From Bacteroidales bacterium (GTDB lineage: Bacteria > Bacteroidota > Bacteroidia > Bacteroidales > F082): a DNA stretch of 43,782 nucleotides. This document shows, piece after piece, positions 25,783-35,493 of the stretch. The stretch is from NCBI GenBank assembly GCA_016284305.1, contig JAEEON010000054.1:1-43782 (forward strand), written 5' to 3'. Positions within the stretch are counted from its first letter, which is position 1. Each line of letters begins with the position of its first letter. The notes under the pieces were generated by a model. That model was not told the DNA's origin and ran no database searches. It saw only the letters and a list, made by a program, of their open reading frames with translations. Both the position numbers and the translations under genes were made by a program.

Positions 25783-28700
25783 TTATCCAATCACCAGTCG
25801 TCGTGAAACCGTTAGGGTTTTCCCGCGAGGATCCGTGACGCTAAGTCGATACACATAGACGCCAGCCTTCAGTCGCTGACCATTGTTGCTGCATCCGTTC
25901 CAATAGATGGGAGGAACCACTCCTGCGGTAGCGGCGGTCTGTTCGTTAAGTTCGGCCACGCGACGACCCAAGAGGTCATAGACCTCGATACGAACCGACA
26001 CAGCTTCTGTTTTATCGCCATGAAGGAAGGTGAAATAAGTCCCTTCGGTGAACGGATTCGGAGTGTTGAGCACCTCAGCCATCATAATGCCATCTTCAAC
26101 CACCAGCACGATCTTCACCTCCGAGGAATTGTCTTGGGTGTCCCAAGCCTTCAGCCTAAACTCATGCGAGCCGTTCGAAAGGTCGTCGATGGGAATCGCG
26201 ATGCGCCCCCGTTGGTAATCGTCCAAAAACGGCTCATAACGCTCATTTAAGACGACATTGTCAAATTCATCGATGGAACTATTCAAGAGGATATCCCTAC
26301 CAATGCTGACATTGTAGTGATAGATGCCTTGCTCGTCAAACAGATCTGCATACAACACACCGTTACGACTGACCACGTCGCCATCATTAAACTCTGGGGT
26401 ATTCCAATACAGGTGAATTTCCGGGCCCTTGTTATCGAGTGTTGCCGATGCATCAGCGGCAGTTATTCGAAGCTTGTCGTACACACCTGCGGCATCCTTG
26501 TTTCGGATGGAGTCGTAGGCATAATAACAAAGCCGAGCACTGCCACTACTATAGTTGACCTCCAAAGGAAGCTGGAACTGAACAGTAAAATGCCCATCAG
26601 TGACGGTGGCCTGACCTTCAAACAAGACATCGTTATAGAAAGCATATTCTATTGCAGGGTTGAAATGCACCCCTGAAGTAGCATATTTCACCTTCTTGTC
26701 GTAGAGGCGGATATCCACCACCCCGTTAAACAAAGTATCAATCTTGAAGTCGTTTAGGGCGATGACACCTTCCACAGTCACCTTGTCGGTGGCATGAAGC
26801 GCATGTACACCAAAGGCGTTTTCACCATTGACTGTCAAAGTGTTAATCGAACCCCTAGGGATTCCAAGCCTCATGGCTGGATCGCCAAACAAATAGTAGC
26901 ACAAGTTCTTGATTGTATAGTATTTAGCATCCGATTTGGAAATACGGACGATATCCCCCAGTCGCCTAGGCAGGCCGTTATCCAGTTCATAGGCGTGGAT
27001 ATGGAATGACTTTGACAAGGATTGATTGTCAGGGGCATACGTGGGGCGTACAGTGGTAAGCATGCCAATGGCACCCCCATAAGGATTGGTGAACATCTGT
27101 TCGCCCGCCGATATCATATTGGGGTTATCGAATTTGCTGAATTCACAGGTGGCTGTATGGACGAAAGGAAGCCGGTCGTAGTTATCCATTGCGATGATAT
27201 CGGACGCAGAAAGAATCTGCTCTTGCATCAAGGCTTTCACTCCTCCATGGCCGGTATAACTCATCACGGCAAATCCCTCGTCAAAGGCTCTCATCAAGGC
27301 ATCATGCGCCTCAGGCACCCGTTCACCCGAAGGAGTTTTCACCACTGGATAAGATTCAGTGTACAGTTTTTTCGAAGTCACCTGACGATGCATGGTGTCG
27401 AGTATTCGACTGAGATCTTCACAATACGTGGTATAGGTTCTGGAATCATTATCGGCGAGGAAGAAATGTTGACTTTTCCAGAGGCCGCGACTTTCCGACA
27501 GTTCCGTATAGTGTTTGATTTTGCGAATCACGTCGTCGCCTTGTTCTGGAGTGGTGATGGGGAAACGTCCGATGCCGATATCGACCCGTCCTACACAATT
27601 GTCTCCTTCCAAGTCATCCATGAGTGCAAAATAGTCGTCCGTGGAAATGGAAACCGTTTCAAACCAAGGTCGTTCGGTATTCTCGTAGGTAGGGACAAAA
27701 TTATTGCCAAAGCCTTTGATATCGCGATAGTCGTGAGTTCCCTTCCCCATCAGCAACACATACTTCAACTGGGCATTGCTACGGAGATAGACCATCCTGA
27801 TGAAGTCGCGCATAGCCGTCGGGTCAGCCATACCGGTTCCGAACTCGTTGTAAATCTCGTTGATGTCAACGACGAGGCAGTCCATGCCGTCAGCATCACG
27901 ATGGAACTGAGCAATTTCGTTTGCCTGATCCCAGAACAGCCGCGGACTGATGACAAGCATCTCAGCTTCGGTGACGGCATGAAGGTTTTGGTTGGAGATG
28001 GGGTAACACGAAGCCACGGTCCTGATGGCGGATGGATCAAAGAGATGAAAACGTTTCACGGTAAGGCTATCGACACCAAAGCTGCTGACATTGCCTTGTT
28101 GCGTCAAGGGTTGCAGATAGGGATGGATAGGGTCGGTGACGTCCCAACAGTTCGTTGAAGTTCCCAAATTACGCACCTGTACTTCGGCCGTAGGGGTCTC
28201 CATCAAGCTAGGAACAATGGTAAAACCCATTTCTCCACCACGAAAACGAAGCTCACGCCAGCATGTGAAAGAGAAATAGTCGATATAGAGCATTGGATTC
28301 TCCGTCGTCGGAGCAAGTGAATAACGAATTGTAACTTGATCAGAATCGACGTAAGCCATCTTGTTGATCTCGTGTTCTGTACCGTACTTATGGCTACCAT
28401 ATGCTGCAATGTTGACTTGATCGGCAAGCAAATTGTCATTTAACTGCATATTGTATCCGAAATTGGATGCACAACGGCCAAACACCCGCGACTTGATACG
28501 CAGCACTTCGGTTTGTATCAGGTCAGGAATCTCATACTCAAATTCCTTAAATCCTTCTTGAGGGGTAATCAGGTCACCATACCAACGTCTGCCCGAAGCA
28601 TAGGGTGACATCTCTTCGCTCTCATGGTATCGGTAGTCAGGATAGCGGGTAATGACCGCACTCCCTTCGGGGATTGGATGCTCATCTTTCTCACTGATCC

Positions 28701-29166
28701 TCAATCCATTCACATCATCATCAACACACAAAAAATAATAGATGGTGTCGGTATAGCTGTTTCTCTCGTAATCAAAGTAACCCAAAACAGACCAGGTCAT
28801 GTTAACAGGACCATGGCCATAGAAAAGAATCCTGTCTTGCTCATCGAACGATCCATCCGTGTCGCCTAAGACTTGAATGGGCACCTCTGTCAAGTCGTCG
28901 TAGCGAGAAGAGGAGTTGGGTTCGGGAAGCATGCCGGGTTCATTGCTGAAGAGACGAATTTTCATCGGGTCAAGCGACTGAATATTGATACCCATTGACG
29001 ACAATGTTGCCTGGTCGATGGCATAAACTCCATCTTCCACCACACCAATCTTGAGCCAAGTATGGTCTTTCAGAACCGATTCCCTCTTGTCCCACTGAGC
29101 ACATAGCGGCAGATGGACAAGGAAGGTCAAGAGAATTAGGATGATATGTAGTTTTATTCTGTTCAT
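25783..29166 (-). CDS. porU: PorU-family T9SS sortase / C25 cysteine protease, copy 1 (next to porV)
   Basis: The 1127-residue protein has a signal peptide (about 1-23), a beta-rich N-terminal region (WLKIGVVEDGVYAIDQATL near 37-55, typical of PorU), a gingipain-like C25 peptidase domain, and Ig-like and sorting-type beta domains to the end. The catalytic dyad is visible as SYTGHGG (His640) and TATCEFS (Cys674). The C-terminus has PNPFTEGT, then WNGCSNNGQRLKAGVYVYRL, a CTD-like end that PorU itself carries. PorU cleaves the CTD of cargo and links it to A-LPS. Its start is 9 bases after the upstream paralogue, whose length and active-site spacing are nearly the same. Whether both are active sortases is not known; gene order favours this copy as the classical PorU. 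Confidence 0.9.
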   Translation of the reverse strand: MNRIKLHIILILLTFLVHLPLCAQWDKRESVLKDHTWLKIGVVEDGVYAIDQATLSSMGINIQSLDPMKIRLFSNEPGMLPEPNSSSRYDDLTEVPIQVLGDTDGSFDEQDRILFYGHGPVNMTWSVLGYFDYERNSYTDTIYYFLCVDDDVNGLRISEKDEHPIPEGSAVITRYPDYRYHESEEMSPYASGRRWYGDLITPQEGFKEFEYEIPDLIQTEVLRIKSRVFGRCASNFGYNMQLNDNLLADQVNIAAYGSHKYGTEHEINKMAYVDSDQVTIRYSLAPTTENPMLYIDYFSFTCWRELRFRGGEMGFTIVPSLMETPTAEVQVRNLGTSTNCWDVTDPIHPYLQPLTQQGNVSSFGVDSLTVKRFHLFDPSAIRTVASCYPISNQNLHAVTEAEMLVISPRLFWDQANEIAQFHRDADGMDCLVVDINEIYNEFGTGMADPTAMRDFIRMVYLRSNAQLKYVLLMGKGTHDYRDIKGFGNNFVPTYENTERPWFETVSISTDDYFALMDDLEGDNCVGRVDIGIGRFPITTPEQGDDVIRKIKHYTELSESRGLWKSQHFFLADNDSRTYTTYCEDLSRILDTMHRQVTSKKLYTESYPVVKTPSGERVPEAHDALMRAFDEGFAVMSYTGHGGVKALMQEQILSASDIIAMDNYDRLPFVHTATCEFSKFDNPNMISAGEQMFTNPYGGAIGMLTTVRPTYAPDNQSLSKSFHIHAYELDNGLPRRLGDIVRISKSDAKYYTIKNLCYYLFGDPAMRLGIPRGSINTLTVNGENAFGVHALHATDKVTVEGVIALNDFKIDTLFNGVVDIRLYDKKVKYATSGVHFNPAIEYAFYNDVLFEGQATVTDGHFTVQFQLPLEVNYSSGSARLCYYAYDSIRNKDAAGVYDKLRITAADASATLDNKGPEIHLYWNTPEFNDGDVVSRNGVLYADLFDEQGIYHYNVSIGRDILLNSSIDEFDNVVLNERYEPFLDDYQRGRIAIPIDDLSNGSHEFRLKAWDTQDNSSEVKIVLVVEDGIMMAEVLNTPNPFTEGTYFTFLHGDKTEAVSVRIEVYDLLGRRVAELNEQTAATAGVVPPIYWNGCSNNGQRLKAGVYVYRLSVTDPRGKTLTVSRRLVIG

Positions 29167-29175
29167 GACAAAGGT

Positions 29176-32100
29176 TTAATGAGTGATGATGAGTTTCGAA
29201 GTGACTGTAGCCGTATCGTGTTGGTCATTGGTGACCGTGATGCTATAGACATAGACACCGGCTGGCAGCCTGTCGCCACCTTTGGAACATCCATTCCAAT
29301 AGATCGGGTTGGTTCGCATGGACGTGCCGGCAACCTGTTCGCGGATGACAGCGACCAGACGTCCGAGGACATCGTAGATATTGATCTGTACATCCATATT
29401 GTTGCCAATCTGGTTATGTCCGAAACTGAAATTGGTCCCATCGTGCACCGGATTAGGTGCACAATAAGGATCTTCAAGGACCATGGATTCGCTGTTTCTG
29501 ACCTTGAAATTGATCGTTGCAGTGCCGGAGTTGTTATAGATATCCCAGACTTTCAGCGTTAGCAGGTAGTCGCCTTCCTGAAGTCCATTGAAACGATAGC
29601 GAACGGTACCTTTGCCTTGGTCGCCCAAGTCCGACTCGAAGTAATCGTTGAGGACATAGGAACCCGAGGTGGGTCCTGAAAGGGTAGCCACGATGTCATG
29701 ACCAATGCCCGCTCCCGTGGTGTTGATGCCGCTTTCGTCGTCAACGTAGGCCAGCAGCAGTGGGCTGTCGCCCGTGATGCCACCACTCACAAAACGTTCG
29801 TCGTCGATGTAGAGATGCACATTCGGTGAGGCTTCATCCATCACTGCATTCTCATAGAATCCTCCAATCACAAAGTCCTCGTATTTTCCCGAGGCATCGT
29901 TGACGCTATCGGTGGCATAATAGCTGATCATGCCGTTGCCAAAACGGTATGAGATGTCGCGAGGCACGGTAAAGTCGATAGAGAAATGACCATTCTCAAC
30001 CATAGTTTTCCCATTGAAAACCACGCTATTATATAGTTTAAACTCTCGAGGATTGGTATCCTCGTCACCTTTGGTATGGTAAACAGTTTCCTTGTCATAG
30101 ACGCTGACGTAGATCGGGCCATTGAAAGAGGAAGCCACCTGTCCGTTGTGATCTTTGACAACGCCTTCGATGGTGGTGGGTTGCAAAGCTCTGATGGTGT
30201 CGTCGAAGCGAGTGGTCTCCACTGTCCAAGTAGGCATCGGCAGCCGAAGGGAGGGATCACCGAAGAACACATACATTCGGTCGCTCATGTAGCCTTCGCT
30301 CTTGGCCATCCGATACACGTCACCCAGACGAATGCGTTTGCCGTCCTCAATTTCAAACAAGTGATTATAAATATTGGTGATGAACTTCTTGTTGTTAGGG
30401 CCGTATGTCACCCTGGCCGTTGTGAACATGGCGATCATGCCACCATACTGGTTCAGGAAGGCATATTCTCCAAGGGAGGTGCGCTCATGGTCGTCGTAGC
30501 GGCTAAATTCACAGGTGCCCGTGATCATCAAAGGATATTTCGGGCCATTGCGCCAAGAGTTGACATCGGCACGTTGCAAGATTCGTTCTTCGGCCAGCTG
30601 GACCTCGCCGCCATGGCCAACATAGTTAAGAATCATTGTGCCTTTGTCCATGCGGCTGTTCAAGACCTGGTTTACCTGCGGTGCCAATTGTCCACTGGGG
30701 GTATTATCTTGGTTGTAAGCATCGAGATAGATCTTGTCAACCACCAGATTCCGGCCTCCAGTAGTCTGTATCTGAGCGGCATAGGCTTCAGAATGGTCAA
30801 GAAACTGGTTGCTCTCCGCATCGTCGCAGAAGAAGGTGATGGAATTGCGCCATGGAGTCATGGAGGCCTCTTTCTGGGAAAGGAAGTTTTCCACCTTTGA
30901 CACCATCTGGGTAGCTTGCTCCACGGTAGTGACCGGGAAACGGCCTGCGCCAATGTCAGGGGTAGAGCCATTCAGCAGCCCTTCGTTTTCCTCCATGAAA
31001 CAGAAATAGTCGTCCGTGACAATGCTCGATTGGATGTCAGTAGCCTGAACCGCCTCGTACGAAGGAACGAAATTGACCACTCCATCCCGGTTCTTATAGT
31101 CGTAAGAAGCATCGCCAAACAGAAGCAGGTAACGCAGAGGATTGGCGTCGTGATACAACATACGGCAGTAGTTGCGTATGGCAGTGACATCCTGGGCGCC
31201 GCAGGAGAACTCATTATAGATCTCTTGCGGGGTGACGATCTTGATGCGCAACTCAGGATCGTACTCAGCATGGATAGCCTTCAGGCGGTTTGCCTGTTCA
31301 AGAAAGTCGGGATAGACCACCATGAGGTAATCGTAGTTGCGATCGCCATGCAGATCCTGGTTTTCCACCAATCCCAACAATGATGGAGAATGGTAGGAAC
31401 TGCCGTTGAAAGCGATGAATTCGTTTTTGGGGTTGCCGTAAGTCTTGAAGCTAAATACGGAGCCTGACAATTGTCCATCAACTTTTACGGGATGGATTGA
31501 GTCAGTCACATTCCACACCTGCACATTGGCTGAGACACCCGACAATTGGTAGTTGTAGATCAGGCTGTCGCTATTCGCCTCGGGGTTGCGGAAGCACATC
31601 TCAGCACCTTCGAACTTCAAGGATCGCCAAGCGTTGACACTGATATAGTCAACATAACCGATGCTGGTGGAGGCACTGATGCCCACATGCTTGAGGGTCA
31701 CTTTGACACCGTTGCTGTTGACGCTACCCGCCACCGATCCAGATACAGCGAAAGAAAAAGGCTTGTCGGATCCCGACCCAGTAACGGTAATCGGATAGGT
31801 TTTCATCAGCACGTCGTTGACATACAGTTCAAACGATGCAGGTTGAAAATTCCGTCCGGCGAGATTCACTTTGACTCGACTCACGCGGTTCGTCTTGGCG
31901 TTCGGGAAAGTGAAGCTCTTCGTCAAGGAGACATTGCCATCGAGGATGTCGCTATAGTAAGTCCTACCTGCATGGATGAGGTTATAATTGTCTTTCTCAT
32001 AGACTTGATAGTCAAGGAACTCCGTCACGTTCTTTGTTGCAGTACCCACGGCTTGTGAAGCGGAGGTGATACGTTGACCCGCACCCAAGTCGGCAGTGAT

Positions 32101-32523
32101 GAAGGCATAGGAATAGTCGTCATAGGCATTGGGCACGTGGTTAAAAGCCTGTTCGCTCTCCGAATAACGCCAGGTGACTGGACCCCGGGCATAGAAAAGG
32201 ATGTAGTCGTTTTGATCGAAGCGCCCGTCGGCCTCGCCAGAGACCACGACGGGAAGTTCAACCAAGTCGTCGAAATGAGGATCCCTGTTGCGTTCGTTAA
32301 GCAGGCCTCCCCCATTATGATACACCCGAATATGTTTTGGGTTGATGTTGTTGACATCCATACCCAGAGAGACCAAATCGGAGTAGGATAGTTTCTGGAT
32401 GCCGGTTTCAGCGATACCCACCTTGTACCAATGGCCAGTGGCCAAGACGGAAGATTGGGCATGAACGCAGAGCACTGACAAAACAAACAAGAGCGACAAT
32501 ATAATAGGTATTCTTCTATTCAT
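29176..32523 (-). CDS. PorU-family T9SS sortase / C25 cysteine protease, copy 2 (tandem paralogue)
   Basis: The 1115-residue protein has the same architecture as its downstream neighbour: signal peptide (about 1-22, ending VHAQ), the PorU-like opening HWYKVGIAETGIQKLSYSDL (31-50), a C25 peptidase core with NYVGHGG (His637) and TGTCEFS (Cys671), the same 34-residue His-to-Cys spacing, and a C-terminal sorting-like domain beginning PYCAPNPVHDGTNFSFG and ending with WNGCSKGGDRLPAGVYVYSI. It is the first gene of a porU-porU-porV run and 9 bases upstream of copy 1. The two are clearly paralogous but far from identical. It could be a second sortase with other cargo, or a T9SS-exported C25 protease that took over part of PorU's role. 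Confidence 0.88.
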   Translation of the reverse strand: MNRRIPIILSLLFVLSVLCVHAQSSVLATGHWYKVGIAETGIQKLSYSDLVSLGMDVNNINPKHIRVYHNGGGLLNERNRDPHFDDLVELPVVVSGEADGRFDQNDYILFYARGPVTWRYSESEQAFNHVPNAYDDYSYAFITADLGAGQRITSASQAVGTATKNVTEFLDYQVYEKDNYNLIHAGRTYYSDILDGNVSLTKSFTFPNAKTNRVSRVKVNLAGRNFQPASFELYVNDVLMKTYPITVTGSGSDKPFSFAVSGSVAGSVNSNGVKVTLKHVGISASTSIGYVDYISVNAWRSLKFEGAEMCFRNPEANSDSLIYNYQLSGVSANVQVWNVTDSIHPVKVDGQLSGSVFSFKTYGNPKNEFIAFNGSSYHSPSLLGLVENQDLHGDRNYDYLMVVYPDFLEQANRLKAIHAEYDPELRIKIVTPQEIYNEFSCGAQDVTAIRNYCRMLYHDANPLRYLLLFGDASYDYKNRDGVVNFVPSYEAVQATDIQSSIVTDDYFCFMEENEGLLNGSTPDIGAGRFPVTTVEQATQMVSKVENFLSQKEASMTPWRNSITFFCDDAESNQFLDHSEAYAAQIQTTGGRNLVVDKIYLDAYNQDNTPSGQLAPQVNQVLNSRMDKGTMILNYVGHGGEVQLAEERILQRADVNSWRNGPKYPLMITGTCEFSRYDDHERTSLGEYAFLNQYGGMIAMFTTARVTYGPNNKKFITNIYNHLFEIEDGKRIRLGDVYRMAKSEGYMSDRMYVFFGDPSLRLPMPTWTVETTRFDDTIRALQPTTIEGVVKDHNGQVASSFNGPIYVSVYDKETVYHTKGDEDTNPREFKLYNSVVFNGKTMVENGHFSIDFTVPRDISYRFGNGMISYYATDSVNDASGKYEDFVIGGFYENAVMDEASPNVHLYIDDERFVSGGITGDSPLLLAYVDDESGINTTGAGIGHDIVATLSGPTSGSYVLNDYFESDLGDQGKGTVRYRFNGLQEGDYLLTLKVWDIYNNSGTATINFKVRNSESMVLEDPYCAPNPVHDGTNFSFGHNQIGNNMDVQINIYDVLGRLVAVIREQVAGTSMRTNPIYWNGCSKGGDRLPAGVYVYSITVTNDQHDTATVTSKLIITH

Positions 32524-32613
32524 GAAATGAAAAAATGCAAGGTTACAAATTAGGGAACGAAGATACAGCTTTTTTATTATAATAGGTATGATTTATGGAA
32601 TGAAAAAAATTTG

Positions 32614-32621
32614 TATTTTTG
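32614..32621 (+). promoter_or_regulatory. Promoter -7 box of the gldJ-murF group
   Basis: TATTTTTG on the plus strand matches TAnnTTTG exactly, with only a weak TATG in place of TTTG upstream. The predicted leader to the gldJ-like ATG is about 80 nt. The opposite direction (porU copy 2) has only a one-mismatch box, TATCTTCG at 32565-32558. The rest of the 186-base gap is AT-rich with no gene seen. Confidence 0.5.
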
Positions 32622-32709
32622 CCAGCTGATTGGTATTCGTGAAAAAATCTTCATCCATACACAATAAAAACAAGACAAGATAGTTTTTTAAGCATCAAAT
32701 TCAATTGCA

Positions 32710-34209
32710 ATGAAATTTAGAATCGCATTAAAGGCTGTAGCTGCCTGCCTCATGGCAGAATTGCTTTTCACTTCAACCTCTTGTCCCAAGCAGACCTCAC
32801 GCACCACAGGTTGGGCTTATAACGACCCCAACAATGGTGGTTTTGAGGTTGCGGCCATCAACGACCAGCAGATTGGTCCCGGTTTGATCGCCATTGAAGG
32901 TGGCACCTTTGTCATGGGTGGCACTACCGACAACTTGACGTACAGTTGGGACAATGTTCCTCGCAAGGTCACGATTCCTTCATTTTTGATGGACCGTACC
33001 GAGGTGAGCAATGTGGACTATCTGGAATACATTTATTGGCTGAACCGCGTCTATGGGCAGAACTATCCCATGGCCGTTCGCAATGCCCTTCCCGACACTT
33101 TGGTGTGGCGTGGCAGGATGACCTATAACGAGCCGATGATCGAGATCTATTTCCGCCACCCTGCCTACAGCGACTATCCGGTGGTGGGTGTCACCTGGGT
33201 ACAGGCCAACGACTATTGCAGTTGGCGTACCGACCGTGTGAACGAGTTGATGCTCATCAAGTCAGGGGTGTTGGATTGGGATCCCAACCAACAGGATGAG
33301 GAGAATTTCAACACTGACGCCTACTTGGCTGGCCAGTATATTGGCAATGTGAAGAATGGCAAGAAGGACCTCAGCAAGCAGAATGGCGAAGGCATCCGCA
33401 ACGTCAATATGTCGGATGGTATCCTTCTCCCCTCCTATCGTCTTCCCACGGAAGCTGAATGGGAGTATGCCGCCGTGGGTTTGATTGGCAACACCTACAA
33501 CGACATCATCGCCCAGCGCAAGGTCTATCCTTGGAACGGCGACGGTCTCCGCACCGACAACAAGAAATATCGTGGCAGTTTCATGGCCAACTTCAAGATG
33601 GGTCCCGGCAACTACATGGGTGTGGCTGGCAACCTCAACGACGGTGCTGCACTTCCCGCTCCTGTCGGCTCCTATTGGCCTAACGACTATGGTCTGTATA
33701 ACATGGCTGGCAACGTCTCTGAGTGGGTTGGCGATGTTTATCGTCCATTAACTTTCGAAGATGTGGCTGACTACAGCCCCTTCCGTGGCAACGTGTTTAC
33801 CCAGAAGGTCCTCGACGAGGATGGCTTCATCGCCCAGAAAGACTCTCTCGGCCGCATCCGCAGAGAGCCCATCCCTCAGGAACAAGCTGCCAAACGACAG
33901 AACTATCGCACCTCGTTCAACTCCAACTATGCTGACGGTGACTACATGTCGTCCATCAGAAGCAACTGGACTGACACGCAGGAAGACCAAAGCACCTTCA
34001 CCAAGGATATGTACGACTACGCTACCAACGACTCTCCAGGTACCACCCTCATCAGCGATGAGTCGCGCGTTTACAAAGGAGGTTCCTGGGCCGACGGACC
34101 TTACTACTTGAGCCCTGGCACCCGTCGTTACCTCAACCAGAACCAGTCGTCAGCATCCATTGGCTTCCGCTGCGCCATGAACAAGGTCGGCAGCTCCTTT
34201 GCAAAATAA
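32710..34209 (+). CDS. gldJ: GldJ-like FGE-sulfatase-domain lipoprotein (T9SS/gliding associated)
   Basis: The 499-residue protein has a lipoprotein signal with lipobox STSC (Cys25) and a formylglycine-generating-enzyme/sulfatase-modifying fold: IEGGTFVMGGT (61-71), SFLMDRTEVSNVDYLEYIYW (near 91-110), YRLPTEAEWEYAA, GLYNMAGNVSEW (328-339) and RVYKGGSW with GFRC at the end. The opening TGWAYNDPNNGGF (about 33-45) is a GldJ hallmark. In Flavobacterium gldJ lies beside murF and porU-porV, as it does here, and GldJ is needed for T9SS and gliding. The fold is shared with PorK/GldK, the ring lipoprotein, but no porL, porM or porN gene follows, which also favours GldJ. It is probably structural rather than enzymatic. 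murF starts 3 bases after the stop. Confidence 0.85.
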   Translation: MKFRIALKAVAACLMAELLFTSTSCPKQTSRTTGWAYNDPNNGGFEVAAINDQQIGPGLIAIEGGTFVMGGTTDNLTYSWDNVPRKVTIPSFLMDRTEVSNVDYLEYIYWLNRVYGQNYPMAVRNALPDTLVWRGRMTYNEPMIEIYFRHPAYSDYPVVGVTWVQANDYCSWRTDRVNELMLIKSGVLDWDPNQQDEENFNTDAYLAGQYIGNVKNGKKDLSKQNGEGIRNVNMSDGILLPSYRLPTEAEWEYAAVGLIGNTYNDIIAQRKVYPWNGDGLRTDNKKYRGSFMANFKMGPGNYMGVAGNLNDGAALPAPVGSYWPNDYGLYNMAGNVSEWVGDVYRPLTFEDVADYSPFRGNVFTQKVLDEDGFIAQKDSLGRIRREPIPQEQAAKRQNYRTSFNSNYADGDYMSSIRSNWTDTQEDQSTFTKDMYDYATNDSPGTTLISDESRVYKGGSWADGPYYLSPGTRRYLNQNQSSASIGFRCAMNKVGSSFAK

Positions 34210-34212
34210 GGT

Positions 34213-35493
34213 ATGTCCATCTACGAGTATTACTGCAAAGCCTACAAAGTAACCACCGACAGTCGGAAAGTAGAACCCGACGCCGTGTTCTTCGCCCTGA
34301 AAGGCGAGCGTTTTGATGGCAACGACTTCGCCTTGGAAGTCGCAGAGAAAGGTGTGGCAAGCCTAGTCGTTGCCGACCGGCAATCGCTACCCGATCATCC
34401 CCGTATCGTCAAGGTCAACGATGCCTTGGAAGTCCTTCAAGGATTGGCCATGATGCACCGTCTGATGATGCCCAATCTGAAAGTGCTCGCCATCACTGGC
34501 ACCAATGGCAAGACGACCACCAAAGAGCTGGTCTCTGCCGTGCTCAGCAAGAAATACCCGCTCATCCACACCGAAGGCAACCTCAATAACCATATTGGAG
34601 TGCCGCTCACCCTGCTGCGCATCACCCCTGAGACCCGCATGGCCGTGGTTGAGATGGGAGCAAATCACCCTGGAGAAATCAAATTCCTGGCCGACCGTAC
34701 CGAGCCTGATTTCGGCATCATCACCAACATCGGCAGAGCCCATCTCGAAGGCTTTGGTGACTTCGATGGCGTGGTACGCACCAAGAACGAACTCTACGAA
34801 AACCTGCGCAAGAACGGCAAGACCATCTTTGTCAACCGCGACAACCCGTTACTCATGGGTCTCATTGATCCCAAAGACCATATCTACAGCTACGGCCAAG
34901 ACGAGAAGGCCGACTGCATCGTCAAGCCCGGGAGCTGCAATCCTTACTTGAATGTGCATCAGGAGCGTTTGGGCGAAATCCACACTCAGCTTATCGGGGC
35001 CTATAACTTCGAAAACGTTGCCGCTGCCATCGCCGTGGGCACCTACTTCGGTGTTGCCGACAACGACATCCGCGAAGCTCTCGAAGCTTACAAGCCCACC
35101 AACGGCCGCTCACAAGTCATCGAAGGCAAGAACCACATCATCATGGACGCCTATAACGCCAATCCGACGAGCATGACCGCTGCTGTACGCAATTTCAAGA
35201 CGATCTGTGGTGAGCATCCCCTGCCTATCCTTGGCGACATGCGCGAGTTAGGGGAAGCCTCGGAGAGCGAACACCGGGGCATCTGCGACCTGCTGTGGAT
35301 GTTTGGATTCCGCGAGGCTTTCTTGGTAGGTCCTTGTTTCAGCAAATACAACGAACATCCCGAATACCTCACCTTCCCTTCTGTTGAGGATCTGGTCGCC
35401 TATCTCGAGGCTCATCCCGTAGAGGGAAAGAGCATCTTAGTGAAAGGCTCACGAGGCATCCGTCTCGAGAAGGCACTGCCTTTGATCCAATGA
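34213..35493 (+). CDS. murF: UDP-MurNAc-tripeptide--D-Ala-D-Ala ligase MurF
   Basis: The 426-residue cytoplasmic Mur ligase adds D-Ala-D-Ala to UDP-MurNAc-tripeptide, the last soluble step of peptidoglycan precursor synthesis. The N-terminal domain binds the UDP substrate (TTDSRKVEPDAVFFALKGERFDG near 14-36 is the MurF version). The ATP-binding loop GTNGKTTTKE is at 96-105, the middle domain has EMGANHPGEI and TNIGRAHLEGFG, and the C-terminal domain has MDAYNANPTSM and LGDMRELG, all typical of MurF. Length is normal. It is 3 bases downstream of gldJ and overlaps anmK by 4 bases, so the three are a unit. Confidence 0.96.
   Translation: MSIYEYYCKAYKVTTDSRKVEPDAVFFALKGERFDGNDFALEVAEKGVASLVVADRQSLPDHPRIVKVNDALEVLQGLAMMHRLMMPNLKVLAITGTNGKTTTKELVSAVLSKKYPLIHTEGNLNNHIGVPLTLLRITPETRMAVVEMGANHPGEIKFLADRTEPDFGIITNIGRAHLEGFGDFDGVVRTKNELYENLRKNGKTIFVNRDNPLLMGLIDPKDHIYSYGQDEKADCIVKPGSCNPYLNVHQERLGEIHTQLIGAYNFENVAAAIAVGTYFGVADNDIREALEAYKPTNGRSQVIEGKNHIIMDAYNANPTSMTAAVRNFKTICGEHPLPILGDMRELGEASESEHRGICDLLWMFGFREAFLVGPCFSKYNEHPEYLTFPSVEDLVAYLEAHPVEGKSILVKGSRGIRLEKALPLIQ

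Noticed and set aside
27022..28158. Open frame of 378 codons on the plus strand
   Set aside because: It is antisense to the C25 protease domain of PorU copy 1, with no signal, motif or promoter of its own.
32710..34209. Calling the FGE-domain lipoprotein PorK/GldK
   Set aside because: The TGWAYNDPNNGGF opening and linkage to murF and porU-porV fit GldJ, and porL-porM-porN do not follow. PorK remains the main alternative.
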